NCBI RefSeq assembly: GCF_963676685.1
Contig: NC_092357.1
Location: 63,126,797 to 63,190,796 of the forward strand
Source of the DNA: Mytilus edulis
Lineage: Eukaryota; Mollusca; Bivalvia; Mytilida; Mytilidae
Direction of reading: 5' to 3'
Length of the DNA: 64,000 nt
The number at the start of each line of letters is the position of its first letter. Positions within the stretch are counted from its first letter, which is position 1. Made by a program: the position numbers and the translations under genes. Under the pieces are notes generated by a model, which was not told the DNA's origin, did not search any database, and worked only from the letters and a program-made list of their open reading frames with translations. Positions 1 through 15,300 of this stretch are shown piece by piece.

Positions 1-306
1 ATTTATATTCGATGATCGATTCCTTTCCACAAATGTCATCAACCACAAATATTTGCCTTTTGCTTTTATCATAATAATTTATAATGTCTGATGGTCCTGT
101 CAAAACCGGAATAATATCATATCCATATTTATCACAAAAGTGTAAGGCAACATGATGGATATTTGAAGATTTACCACAACCTGAGCTTCCTGTTACAGTA
201 ATACAATTGTTTAAATATAACGACCTCATTATGTAACGTGTTCCTCTGGTTTCTACAAATAATGTTTCGTCTTGTTTCCATTCTTCAAGTTCATCTTGAT
301 GTTGAG
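1..306 (-). CDS. HEPN-STAND gene exon 7 (nSTAND3-like P-loop NTPase, partial)
   Basis: Acceptor CTTTGTAG at 307-308, open to the window edge. Reads QHQDELEEWKQDETLFVETR, then a short lead-in helix, ITVTGSSGCGKSS (Walker A), VLTGPSDIINYY, and QIFVVDDICGKES (Walker B with the usual D-D). The W-x-x-D-x-x-F-V-x-T-R lead-in directly before the P-loop is typical of the nSTAND3 group as I know it. The exon must continue beyond position 1. Confidence 0.85.
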
Positions 307-3300
307 CTACAAAGTAATGTGATACCATTGATCAATTTTAATAACTGCCTGTTTCCAAAAATAAGAAACATATTTTTTTCTTAAATTGAATCACTCTGTT
401 TTCCCATGAATAGAAATTGCTTCAGTTTTTTTTATATGTTATTGTTTTTCATGAATTGTGTTGATCATATATCAGGTTGTAAAAATCGAGATCATAAAAA
501 TACTGAACTCTTAAGAAATTTCAAAACGGGAGTCCATAAAATTCTGGCTAAATCAAAAGCTTAAACACAACACACGAATGTATAACCTATGTCATATTCC
601 TGACTTAATATAGGCATTATTTCAAAAAGAAACGGTGGATGAAACCTGGTTCAATAGCAAGCTAAACTTCTCTCTTGTATGACAGGCGAATCAAATTCCA
701 TCTTATAGACAGCCATGTGTGAACCAAACTAAAAGATCAAATAGGTAAAAATGTCACAAGTAGGGATACTGCAGTCAGACTTGTGTTACAATCTTATTCA
801 CCACAACAACAAACACATATTTAACAAAGAAGAATTGAAAGGCATAAAGACAAAGCACACCAGCAAAAAATGAAAGCCAAAAATGCGAACATTTACAATA
901 GCACAATAACACAATAACGTGATGTGCTAGTACAGTGCCACGAAATGTGTATCAAAGAAACACAAAAAGACATATAGACACAGAACATTAGCAAAATTAA
1001 AAGACAATAAATTAGAAATTATCATAGAACAATAACAAAGTGACGTTTGTATAAGTTGTATACATACAGAGCCACGTCAAATATACCATGGAAACACAAA
1101 ACGGCATGAAGACAAAGTACATTAGCAAATGGGAGACAAGAATAATACAAATGTTATCACATAACACAAACACAATGCCGGGATGTATAAGTATTTCGTC
1201 CAAAATGGCGAATAGACCCACAAATAGTGAATTTTCTATTTCTATCTAGCAACACACAAGCCGCTTCTGCATATAACGCAAAAATAAGAATTCTTACCTC
1301 GAATATTCTTTTGAATATGATCTTGGAATTGTTCCTTTATTTCTGTCCCTAGGTGTTCTGAAATGAAAAAGGTTGCACAAACTAAGAATATGTCAAACTA
1401 ATGAATATTTATTTTTGGCCATATACTTGTATGTGTACTTGTATGTAGCTTTTATGAGTAAGTTTTTTTTCTATTCTTTCATACATTTTCATGAAGTCAA
1501 ACGTCCCAACACCATGGTTTTTGTTAAAAACTTACGATATTTTAAAGTTTTCATTTTTAAGAAGTGCATTCGACATTTGAGGTATTAAAATCCTATTTGG
1601 TATACAATTCATGCAGCGATACAACTTTGGCGATTTTTGACATCCCTCTACAGTGTTTATTATAAAAAAAATTATACTTTAAAAAGGAGATATGGTACAA
1701 AAAAACTAACAGGCGAATGTATACAAAAATAACTTACGAAAAAACTAATATGACAGACATCAACAAACTAGATCCACTGAACTATAGGCTTCTGACTCTC
1801 GACAGGCTTACCAAAAAGGTGTTGGGATAAACACGTTTGCTTGGGCTCATCGAAACATAGAACAATGTTTTTACAGCGCAACATAAACACAAACATTAAA
1901 ATTAGAATCAAAATGCTAAAATCGGAAGACCGATACAAGGCACAAAAATAACTAACATGTACAAAATTGAAACAAAACACCTAAAAAGTTACTTAATGTT
2001 ACTGAAATTTCCTGCAAGGCCAATTATAATCAATAACACGTTTTAAGATATATATATATACGAGTCTAAATTGAAAACTACGTTCAAACCTATGATTGCG
2101 ATGGATAAAAACCGCAATTTGTATACGTGTGCATGTAAAACAAATTTCGTTTTAGAAGGGTCTAAAAACAGCACAAACAACATTTTTCAAAAAGTGAAAA
2201 AGTATATTAAAACAAAACGCATTTGACTAACAGGTCGAACAACTGATGTTCTTTAACCCTGATGACTGCCATTGGCGATTGCCAAATAAAATTGATCACA
2301 AGATGTAACAAAATGGATCTTAATATAAATTTAATACTAAGCAGAACAAAACTAAACTTGTGGCCATGATGTTATGCCACAAACATACGGTGTAAATATT
2401 TTTTTAGTACACCAGATCCAGATTTCGACAATAAATGTCTCTTCAGTGATGTTAGGGATCGAAACGATGTTCGAATCCCGGCGAGGGAAGAACTGTGACT
2501 GTATCTTACATTAATTTGTGGGATCCTTTACTATAGATAATTTAGCTGATCTGTAACAATAACATCTTCATGCCTTATATATCATGTACTGTAGTACGCC
2601 GCTAGATTAAAACTGACGTGGAAAGGTAACACATGCCCACCGAAAGCTCTTTTTCAGAGAGCCCAGGTGGTCGTGTGGTCTAGCGGGACGGCTGCAGTGC
2701 AGGCGATTTGGTGTCACGATATCACAGTAGCATGGGTTCGAATCCCGGCGAGGGAAGAACCAAAAATTTGCGAAAGCAAATTTACAGATCTAACATTGTT
2801 GGGTTGATGTTTAGACGAGTTGTATAAACATTATGTACACAGCCATGTATCACCATAATTGATGGCGATCCGATGGATACATCTGTTGTAGGGTTGTCAC
2901 TGACTCAGACGTACTTATGAATATAATTATTTTCTGTGACTGTATCTTACATTAATTTGTGGGATCCTTTACTATAGATAATTTAGCTGATCTGTAACAA
3001 TAACATCTTCATGCCTTATATATCATGTACTGTAGTACGCCGCTAGATTAAAACTGACGTGGAAAGGTAACACATGCCCACCGAAAGCTCTTTTTTAGAG
3101 AGCCCAGGTGGTCGTGTGGTCTAGCGGGACGGCTGCAGTGCAGGCGATTTGGTGTCACGATATCACAGTAGCATGGGTTCGAATCCCGGCGAGGGAAGAA
3201 CCAAAAATTTGCGAAAGCAAATTTACAGATCTAACATTGTTGGGTTGATGTTTAGACGAATTGTATATATATATATATATATTCTACAAAGTGGCAATGG

Positions 3301-6300
3301 AACATAACGTCAATAAATGGAAACATACAAACAGGAACGAATACGGGTGTCGTTGGCAGTAAATTTGTCAATAGAGTTTCCTGAGTGTACCTAAAATATC
3401 CAAATCAAGAAAAGAACTGCAGTGTGAATAAAACATACTTATATTAACTTCATTTTGTCAGTTTATTCAAATGTTCCAATCAAATATATTTTTATACGTT
3501 TTCAAAACAAAATAATCAAATCAAACATTAGAAAATAAAACAATATTGAAGTAGATGTAAACAGTTCAAATATTCCGACTTTTTATTTTAACTTATTTGA
3601 ATAAAAAGCTATAGTAGACTATCCGCTGTTCAATAACGATGAATCGATTAAGCAAAATCAAAATCCAGGTTACAATCTAAAACCATGGAAAATACAGCAA
3701 CTAGTATGATTTTAGAAAGAAAAATACTAGACAACAGAAACATGGAACGGCAACAAGAACAAACTCACACAAAAAGGACTAATTGATAACAACTTCTATA
3801 TCGAGTTCATTTTTTTTGTGATTTTATTTTTTCCTAACTCGGAATAGTTTTTTTTTCAGACAAAAACATGTTGAATTGATACTGGTTTTATGGCTAGCAA
3901 CCTCCCGCTTAAAAAAGGTTAAAAATAGCAAGTCTGTGTAACAGGAATACAGTAAAATTAATACTCAGGACAGAGAAATAAATGAATAATAATAATAAAA
4001 AAGGTTTAACAATTATCAAAATAAACAAATAAATCAAAACATCTAAAAAAAAATAATCTACAGAAAAACAAAGAACATCTCTTGTGATTTTACGACAGCT
4101 CGTATATGCACTTAAGTACTTGAAATTTAAAACCAAAAAAAAAAATGAAATGAATAATTATTTATCTAAACATTGTTTCATACATATAGAAAATATTAAA
4201 TAGAAAAACAGCAAGACTCTAATAACGAGTTCTATTTTTTGTGTTTGATTTCAACTGGGTATTCGCTTGTTATGAGTTGGCAATTTTCCAAAGAACACAA
4301 TTCGAAAACTTTTTATTATAAGATTATTGTAGTGTATATTTTAAACATGACAGAGTAGAACAAAATAACTACCAACTGAATTGAAATGTCTATCAACGAC
4401 GTGTATTTTAAAAATCAAAAGAATTGTTGACTAGCCATTAATAGTTATTTCAATTAGTTGCATAAACAGATTTTTTTTACTTCAGACTACCAAACGTTTT
4501 CAATTCAGTAGCAAGACGGGAAAATGATTACCATGCACCTTTTTAAATTGTCCGTTATTCATTCTTGAAACTATAACGAAACTACGGTTTCATCATAATG
4601 AGGCTAAGTTGATCTACAATGGATTTTGATATTGTTTAGGTCCTAGTTGATGATCAATTTCCAGGTTTAGGTTCTGATATATTCTTAGCATTACAAAAAA
4701 TAGACTTTGTGCTTTCTTGATCAAGGTAAATACACTTTGGACAAATGCAATTTTTAATGTGTTTTCTTCGGTTTTTTTTACAAAAAATAATCTGATATGG
4801 AATTATGGGAACTACTAGTATTTAACAATACTGCAAAACTGAGATTTAACCAAATATGAATGGGTTCTGAACAGTTTATGTAGTCAAAGTAAGGTATGGA
4901 CTATTCAGAACATGCAGACGTGGCCTTAACATGAACATTATTATTTACAACTTGAATCTTTGTTGTTCAGAACACGGCCTTGGGTGTAGATGAATGTGCA
5001 TTTTTTATTTTGTAAGGACGTCCGCGTAGTATTTACGTCCTAACATGTTCAACACAACACGGTTGCTTGCTTGTTTCCTGTAATTAGTTAATACTTAAGT
5101 TTAACACTTACAATGGCAAATATAATGGAAGCATACCGGTAAGTCAAATTTCTTCATTTTTCACAAAGCATCAGCATAGTGATAGTCAGAAATAAGAATG
5201 ATACGATATGAAATAGCATCTTTTTCATCGATCATCATTTTGAGTTCAACGACAAGTTATAATTATATTTTACTTAGTTTAGTTGATAAAATTGCATTTA
5301 TTTTGTTATTATTCGCTCAGTGTTCATCATGAACACGATCACATTGATTTCTAATAATATTAAGAAAGCCATGTGAGGAGATATGTATACAGGAGTAAAT
5401 GTAAGCTTACTGTAAATTATCTGAACAAGCTCATTTCCTGTCGACTTCATAATTATTTCAAACATTTTAATAGACGTCAATAAAGTTTTAGCTTATAATT
5501 CTTGCTTTTTCAAAGTCATGTTCCTTTACAGACCAACACGGACCAGTAATATGCAACTTGGATTTTAAAGGCCTGGCGGTTACCTTTAATTTCAAAAGCG
5601 AATTTAGGGGTAGGCGTCCCGGGTCACAGTCACCCCTTATAAAGGCCATAATTCTGGTCAAAGCAGACTTTAATAGTTTGATGCCCACCCGTTATACCCC
5701 CTTCTTAAAATTTATCCTAGATCCGCATATGAATATCACGGTCCAGTTTTTTGTTCTTTTTCTATGAATATCTGTCATATTGACAATGAAACCACATCTT
5801 TTAAAATTGTATCTGATGATATCAAAAAATGTCGAAATGATTTAAATTTCATTTTTTTTTCTAGCTTTTCTCCTGCGATAGCGGTACCTTTTTGGTACCT
5901 ATTTATGTGCAGCGTTTGAATATGAATTGTAACACTTTATAGTGACTGAACAGGTAAAACAAATGCTTCTCAAGAAACAGAAAAGAAAACTACATGGAAC
6001 AGCACCAAGCTATGTATTGGTATTGTATGAATAAAAACTCAGCATGGACTATATTTTAGTTTTACTTCGTATAACGCAATTTGTTTTAATCTATCGGGTT
6101 TTTCATGCATTCTCTGCATATCCAGAAATTAACGCCACTTTGCTTATTTGAATATTATACTAAAGAAATCGGATACGGGCCACGGAAATTACATTAAAAT
6201 GATAGGGAATTTTGAAAAAAATGTCTGTTTTAATTTTGATTTAAGTGCTAGACAGGTTGCCGGGGCAGAAAATGAATATACACAACAATATACACCATTT

Positions 6301-9300
6301 AAACGAAACATAATGACTGTTGTTGCAAAAATACAGGTTCCTGAGCTATCTTAAAAATCGAAGCGAGAGGCTTTCTACATTGCAGTGTAAAATACAGGCT
6401 GAAATGGCTGAAACGTCAAATTTGCAAACTTCGTGTTGAAAATTGGCTTACAAGGTCATTACAAAAACAGGTTGCCAGGGTGAAATATGAAACTTGAATT
6501 TCCAAAGAATAAGCAAGTCCAAACCTTGTAGGTGTAGTCGTTGAACTCTAGGTTCCCACGTAAAATTAAAATGTCACTACTTCAAGAAGAATAAACTCAC
6601 GAAAGCAAGAAAAATTCACTAAATTCGCGTTCATTGTTTTGATTTTGACCGCCTGACAACTTTACGGAAATATCAAAGTGGTTGTAAATAAGGACTCTGT
6701 GACGGGCAACTTATAATATCCGTGTTTTAAAGATTTTAATGATATCAAGCCTATCAAGCCAGTCCAGTTCAAAGTACTATCACGTGGTACAATTCTCATT
6801 TACATATTATGAATATTAATTAACAAAACCACTACTAATTTCTGGCTAAGGTTTACATTTTCACAACAATCGTTCATGCAAAAAAGGTAAGCTGACTTTG
6901 TGAAAGTTTCAACAATATCAAGTGTTCATTCGCCAAAAATCTGGCGCGTTTCTGAAAAAAAAAATCACGCGCAATTTTGTAAATGAAAGGGAAAAGTAGA
7001 TCATTACGCGTTGCATTCGCGCATGTCATTTGCGTACTAATCCAATATTGTTTATATCACGGCCAGTCCACTGATACTGACATTATCAGCGAGTACACAT
7101 CAAAGGAAACATGTATAAAATTACCGATAAATATTGTTATTTGACCTAACAAAAGGCCGTATTGCTTACAAATTTTATCTTTTTCAAAATCAATTTAAAA
7201 ATTTGATTGTAAAATCAACATTTCTCGACAAATATTGATAAGAGATTACCCAGTTTTAATAAGAAAGATGTGTTTTCTTTGATTGCCACAAATACAATTG
7301 TAACAAATATGAAAAGAGGAAATGTTACCACTTTAAACTTATGAAGAAAATTAAAAGTTCAGTATGCACCAATATTCTGCTGACCTTTATGATATACAGT
7401 GCATGTTAAGTTACCAAATTTCCTGATTCATGTTACTAGAATATTTTTTTTAGGGTTGAATGATGTTGGTAAATAATTTGCAAACCATTATTAGTATTCA
7501 GCTTTGGTTACAGTTCAATATTTTGAACAAAGATATGAAATATTTATCTCTTCAGTGATGCTAAAAAAAAATGTGAATTCATCCTGTAACAATGTAATTG
7601 ACTTTAAAATTATACAGTTGATCCTTAGGTATCAAACACTAGTAAACTAGATTAAAGCATATATTTTTACTAATAATGTGATGATGAAGTTGTGATCAGT
7701 TGAATTCAATCTATTAGATACATTGACTACTCTATGATATCAAATTTATATCAAATTTATATATACCATTTTGCTCAAGATGCTATGTAATAAAACAATG
7801 AAGCATTTAAAGCAAGTAGATATAATATAAAAAAAAAAAACGATCAAAATAATTTGTCAATTGTTCTAAGGTACAAATATGAGGGAAAGAAATAAACTGT
7901 GTTTTTTTTTTGCATTCAATTTGAATAAGATTTAATATTTTTAAAACAATCCCTGAAATTAAAAAGTATATCCTGAAATGTGAACACAAGGGGAAGTAAC
8001 TCCAATATCGTTATTAAACAAGATTGAAACAGACAAATTGTTTGTGACCTTAATCTGAGGTAATTGGTGTTAATAAACAGAATGTTTGACACCAAAGCTG
8101 TCAAATGAAGCTATGCATCTAATGGGTCACTTAGTTCGACAGTCAACACAACTATTTAGACTACCTGTCTAGTAAGAGTTATGAATTCGCCGTTATTATA
8201 AAAGAAAAAAACATTTATGAAATAAATATTAAAGCTCAAGAATCCGGGTAAAACGGTCCATTTAACGATTTGACAGCTGTTTTAAAAATCACGGGTAGGG
8301 ACTGAAATTTTCGTTTGTGAACCGCAGCATACAAATCATTGGATAGGTATGCCATGATGCATTTCAATGTCACTAGATGAGGAAAATGAAAATGATTTGC
8401 CAGTTAAGATATTTAAAGTTAGGTTAAGATAGATTATTAGATAGATGCTTAGGTTTCTGTTTTACTTCAATGGAAGTCGTGAACCTTCATTGTATTTTTC
8501 TTTATTTACTTTTTGTACATCATGAGGTGTTGGTTTGTTTTTTACAAATACACAATGGTATAACTCAGAGAAAATATACTCAAATTGGGTTTCTATTGTT
8601 TACATATGTTGACATTTTTGTTCTTTTATCTTAAACAATGCAATATCATATGCAATAAGTTATACTAAATGCCTATGAAAAGATATCAAAGGTACCAGGA
8701 TTATGATATGGTACGACATACGCGCGTTTCGTCTGCATTAGACGCATCAGTGATGCTCAGATCAAACTAGTTATACAGCCAAACAAGTACAAAATTGAAG
8801 AGCATTGAGGACACCAAATTCCTGAAAAATGTGCCAAATACGGCGAAGGTAATCTATTCCTGGGAAAAGAAAATCATTAGGGATGGTGAATATAAAGCTT
8901 TGTATAATTCTTTTTTGTAAAATGTAAATAATTTAAGGATAAAATTTTTTTTTGTTAAATAATATGTAATCATTTCTTTATCTAAATAGAAATTATAGAC
9001 CGCAATTGGACATTAATTTTAAACACTACACACTAGGAAAAGTCTGAAATGTATATGAAGTATATCTGTACTTGAATGAACTGATTTGTACTCGACCAGT
9101 CTCAATTGGTCTGACTTTTACTTGACACAACTCAACTCCAGTCTTAATCATACTCGACTGTACTGAAACGTACTTGACCCTTATCTTTGCCATTGAAAAT
9201 AGTCTGAACTATTATTGGACCAGTCTGAAACAGTCTTAACTCATTCTCGAACTGTACTCGACCTATTTGTCCAGTCTGAACCATACTTAACTATAGGTCT

Positions 9301-12300
9301 GAACAATATTCGAACAGTCTGAAACATACTGGAACTCTACATTTTTAACTGTTAAAAATAAATTTCCATTTAACAGACATAGATAATAACAGCCAGCAAA
9401 ATCATTGAATTGTTTAACCTTGCATCAAAAATATATTTATCATTATAATATTTTATATTATATATAATTTATATCAAAAAGGAGTAAAATTAAAGAAATT
9501 AATAAAATTGTTCTTCTGATAATTATAAATTATTACCTCTGCTTGTGGCAAACGCATTAATAAGATCAATGGTCAGAGGTATTAACTTCTAAATAATAAT
9601 TAATCAACATCCTGTTTAACTTGAATAACATAGCCTTTCGAATATACTAGATAAGTTATACACGAGTTTAGCAAAAAAATGAATAAAATTGAAAATATTG
9701 GAATATTTGATCAGCTTGTTTTATTCATATTTTCAATACTATATATCTCCCTCATGCAAAGCTCTGATTCCTTTCACAGATTTGGCTATACTTTTTGGAC
9801 CTTTTGGATTATAGCTCTTCATCTTTTATATAAGCTTTGGATTTCAAATATTTTGGCCACGAGCATCACTGAAGAGACATGTATTGTCGAAATGCGCATC
9901 TGGTGCAAGAAAATTGACACCGTTAATTTTATTGAATACATTTTGCTCAAATTTCATTTTTTTAACACCTCCTAAATTGATGAAACTCCGTTGATAGATA
10001 CAAGAAATGGGTCTAGGATTTTTAAAGAGTAACTAAAACGCTTTTATTAAGTTACTTTCATTGTATAGTACTAAATTACCGTATAAAAACGCAAAAAACC
10101 CGATGAAATTTGGTCAATTAGTTATCCAGATATTTGCAAAATACTGGTCGATCGCCATTTGAACACCTGACTGATTTGTTAAAAAACTTGCCACTTATTC
10201 TAATATTACTACTCGCCGGATGTGACGTACTGTGCGGTTCAGATCATGTACATAAATAGACAACAGGTCATTTACAAAGTGAAAGCAGAATATCAGTGGA
10301 TTGTTTATACGTTATTGTTGACAGTTATCGATTGACAGTGCTTTTTATATATTCACCGGCAATTTTCTTCCTTTACTTTAAATCTACAATTCAACAATGG
10401 GAAGGAATTGTGCAGTTGCTGGATGCAACAACTCGACAAAAACGGGACATACTCAACACGCTTTTCCAAAAGATGACCGACAACGTAACTTGTGGGTTCG
10501 TTTTGTAAAACTTACCCGTGTGGATTTTACTGTGCCAACTAAACACTCGGCCATATGTTCAGAACACTTTTCAGAAGAATGCTATGAGGTTGACAGGTTG
10601 AGATTCAATGAGTTTTTTGGTTTATCTGCTCAAAATAGCAAGAGACTGTTTCCAGGTTCAGTGCCAAGCAATTATCCCAAAAGGTCATCAGATGTTCTTA
10701 ATGAGGGATTTCTTTCTGGACCCAAGAAGAAGCTCAAAAATTCTAAAGCATTACAGAAAAGAGAGAAGGCCGGGGTAAGTTTATTAAAAGTATAGCATAA
10801 AAGCAGAAAAGTGCTGCATTTTTAAGCTTAAAGTAAAAGAACAAACCAGCATTATAATTAAATAGCATTTATATTTTTAGCCACCCCACCCCTTTTCTAT
10901 AATAAGCACATTACTTTAACGCCTGTCTATTGCTATATATCAGATTTATAAAAAAAATAGATGTGATATTATACAATGTATGCAAATCCACCAGAGACTA
11001 AGCAACATATATGAATAAGTTTGACGTGGCATTATGTGGAATACATAAAAACTTCAAAAGTAATACACGTACATGCAATATAAAGCGTCATAATTCTTTA
11101 CGTTAAACAGCTGATGTGCTGATGGAGTATGCGTTCATTATCACTGAACTAGTATATATATTTGTTTAGGGCCATCTGAAGAGCGCCTCCGGGGGCGGGA
11201 ATTTCTCGCTGCATTGAAGACCTGTTGGTGACTTTCTGCTGTTGTCTGTTCTATGGTCAGGTTGTTGTTTCTTTGGCACATTCCCCATTTCCATTCTCAA
11301 TTCACATCTTCCTACATGTATATCTATTAGATGTCTATGTTTTTATATATACATGTACATGTACATCAAATTTATATGTAAATATGTACATGTATACGCA
11401 CATGTTTGAAAATGTAGCATTATTATAACGTCATTGTAAGAATAAGCCTACATGCACATGATGCAGCCTCTCCTGTTGTATCCAATATTTTTTATGTATA
11501 ATAAGTTGTACCTCTACATCATATATAGGGTATTTTCTAGAGTTACTGAGTTTAATTTACACCCCTTCTTTTCAAACCAGCACAATTACCACATTCTGAA
11601 CATAGGGCTATTTAAAATATTATTATGGACTAAGTAGAAGGTACTGCTTATATCAAATGCATAGCCATGGCAGGCATGACTGTACCAAAAAAGATGTAGC
11701 CAAAAATCTTACATAAGTTGTGATAAGTACAGTAAGAGGCTATTATGGCCAAATGTGTAGCTCCATAAAAAGTTATTCTGATCTCATGTCACTCTGATTT
11801 TTTTTTCTCTTTCTATGAGCATAAAAGTTTAACATTTGTAACTAACCCTTATAATTTTAAATATTTATAGTCTTCTGACTATGGTAATATAATAGATTAA
11901 ATGTACTTCTCTGATATAACTATCTCTCTATTATAACATGTTTATGATCAAAATGCAGAAAATAAAAATGGGTTTTTAATACATGTACATTCTATTTCCT
12001 TAGCATGATTAGGCAATGTAAAGCAAATATATATGTATTTATTTCTTCATTATTAATAAAAGAATATATATTTGCGAAAGCAAATTTACAGATCTAACAT
12101 TGCTAGATTTTTGCCCCCCCCCCCCCCCCACCCCCAAAAACCCTTAAATAGTAATAAACATCTGAGAAAATTAAAACACACCTATTAATTAACATCCTGT
12201 TATCTAGTATTAAAGATCGAACAGAAGTTGTAAATCCCTCCAATCAGGTAAATAACAACTTGGACATGCACCTACCACCTTTGGAGTATTTCAATATATA

Positions 12301-15300
12301 TTAAAGTCATTACAAAGGTGTTATAAACACCAGTTTTGACTGATATTATAATTCAAATTTCACAAAGAGCATAATGTCCCATCAAAATTATTTACCTAAT
12401 TAATTCTACAAAATGATGGACTTGTTTTATCATGTTTATAAATTGTATATTTTTTTGAAGAATTTATTAATTTTTTTTATATACATGTAAGTGCTGTTTC
12501 TCCAAGGATTATATGTATTTATGTTATACACACCTTTCAAAATATCTATTATTTTATTTCTTTCTATATATATCATGTATATATGTATATCATGTTTATA
12601 TGTATATCATGTATATATGTATATCATGTATATATGTATATCATGTATATATGTATATCATGTATATATGTATATCATGTATATATGTATATCATGTATA
12701 TATGTATATCATGTATATATGTATATCATGTATATATGGGCAATCATTGAAATTAATTGGCTATACTAGTCTATCATGTTTCGTCTATTATACATGTAGT
12801 TATTACATGAATTCCACATTTCTAGAATTAAATTATTATTTCAAATTGGTAAGCACTGATAATTCTAAAATTTCAGCATCCCTTTTTTAAAGACATAGCA
12901 AAAGTATAGTTTCCCAAAAATCTAATGGCTTACACTACATAAACAATAAACTTATTTATTTCAACCTAATTCTAGCCATAAGTCATTTAAGTAATAAATG
13001 TGACATATGAACTACTGCTGACTCTGTGTTATGGGCTTTGCTCATTGTTGAAGGCTGTACGCTGTACTGTGACCTATAATTGTTAATGTCTGTGTCATTT
13101 GGGTTTCTTGTGGAGAGTGTATCTCATTGGCAATCATACCACATCGTGTTTGTTTTATAGATTTTCATTATTTATTCTTTTTTCAGGTACTTCAAGAACT
13201 TTTATATAATACACCAACTGAAGAGAGTAAAGACCCTAAAGAAACGGTACGTCTAAACACAGCTAAGAACTCTTATATGCCACTTTGGACTAGAATTTTT
13301 AAACAAATAGGTTTTTATGAATTTGGAAGAAATTGATTTTAATACTAAATTGCAAATTTCATAAAAATCAACAATGTTTAGCTATAAAGGCACCTGTCAG
13401 CTTTTTTAGTACACACACACAACTATTATACATGTACTACAAACATGCAAGTGTGAATTTCTAGAAAAATATGAAAACAATGAAGAAGAATGTATTCCAT
13501 AACCAGAAATTATTATTAATCCTACACTGAGTTTACCAGTGCTAAATTAAATTAAATGTATGCACATAGAAAATGGAATTACTAAAAAATGATTATAATA
13601 ACAGATATACAGGATTTGTCCTGGACCCCATTGATTTTAATATAATATTTACAAAACAATTTTGCTTCTGTTTCTTTCCGATAAAGTAATTCGTCATAGG
13701 TGCATGGCTTTATGAGCTTCAACTATTTTGTCACGTTGTCATGTAGATGCAATATATGAATTTGATTTAAATTTTATTTTTGGTTTTTTTTTTCAGATAC
13801 TTCCGGAAGTGTCAGATTATATACCAACTGTAGAGAGTAACAACCCTAAAGAAACAATTGATCAGGTTCCTGTGCTTATCCACACTGACACATGTCCATC
13901 TCCAGACCCTTGTGATAATGGACCAGAGTCATACATACCAATGAATGTTGATCCATGTCCTATAGATTTACACAATGATAACAGTGATGGTTTCAGAACT
14001 GCTCATACAGAAGTTGAAATGGTTTGTATATACATCATTTATAATACTAACTTATGAAGTGCTTTTGTTTAGTTATACTGGTATCAATAAACAGGGCTGT
14101 TATTTCTGCAATCATATTGACAGTTGATAGAGGTTCTTCAACCATGAACAAATCATTCATACACTACAACTATGTCAAGACGAATCCTAGTGTCGAATAT
14201 AGCTGTACTTTTGATAAAAATAAATCAAATAATGTCTTTTCCTGGTTTGTTCACATACTCTAATAATTACAATTTATTTTAGGTCAACATTAGTACTACC
14301 CAGAAAGAGGCAGATAACCAAACACCAAAAGTAGCAACTAAAAAGAAGTACAGATCCGGCCAGGATTCAAGTTCATCCAAAAACAAAAGATAAATGTAAG
14401 TATATTTTCAGCTCTATTGCATTTAAGACTATGTTTGCAACCTTTGGATGTTACTTTTCATTTAAATGGATCAAGACCTACAACAATGTTAACTTTGACC
14501 TTTCACATTTGACAAGAAGTGACATAAGGGGGTAGGTACCCTACTGGAGCCCTTTCAGTGTTTCTATAGAAGTATAATATAATTGGAAACACAACACCCC
14601 TTTTTGTTTTAATTGTAAGTAAATACATTTGAATAACAACTACCCATTACAATTTAAGTGCATATTGTTATTGAAAGAAGATTGTATAAAAATATTAAGA
14701 AACAGAAAATATGGTACAAGTGCTAATGAGACAATTCTCTTTTCATGCTATCAAAGACTCAATATAGATAAAGTAAGCAAACATAAGTTATTTAACTTAA
14801 TATCTATAGGTAAAGGTGTAAAAAAATGCATATTTTCCATTCAGGTGTTCAAGCAAATTTTCATCCTAGGCTACGTAGTTTTGGAATTCAGTGTAACCTC
14901 CTGCCAACACCTATTGAACCACAGCAGGATAACAATACAGAAGAAAGGCATCAAGAACATAATGACAGTGGCCACATGGAGCATGGGGATCCTGTTGTAC
15001 CAGATGATACCAATGATCCTGTTATTCCAATGACATCAATGATCCATCATACGAACCGTCTATAAATGATTCTTCAGACAGTGGTGGAAGTGATAATTCT
15101 CATAATGAGTAAGTCTTTTAAAAAGAAAATAAATCAGATAATAGACTTTAAAAAATAAAAATTATGAAATATGACTCACATCTTTAACCTATCTTTTTTA
15201 TGATATAATTTAAGGTACACATGGTGTTGAATATGCATGGTGTAGTGATTTGAAAAAAACAAAATTGTTAAACAAATATGAACGTCTTACAAGTCACCTA

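Noticed and set aside
2685-2750. A functional tRNA gene
   Set aside because: A and B boxes fit, but spacing and stems do not fold to a tRNA by eye and the block repeats as part of a larger unit; it is a tRNA-derived repeat.
5488-5767. Overlapping frames on both strands in a GC-richer island
   Set aside because: No domain, splice sites or repeats; likely chance.
9679-9975. A 98-codon frame with hydrophobic stretches
   Set aside because: It overlaps an inverted copy of the TCTCTTCAGTGATG repeat inside the extra left-arm segment.
12491-12890. Two overlapping frames rich in Tyr/Ile/Met
   Set aside because: They are translations of a 17-bp minisatellite; all frames are open because the unit has no stops in any phase.
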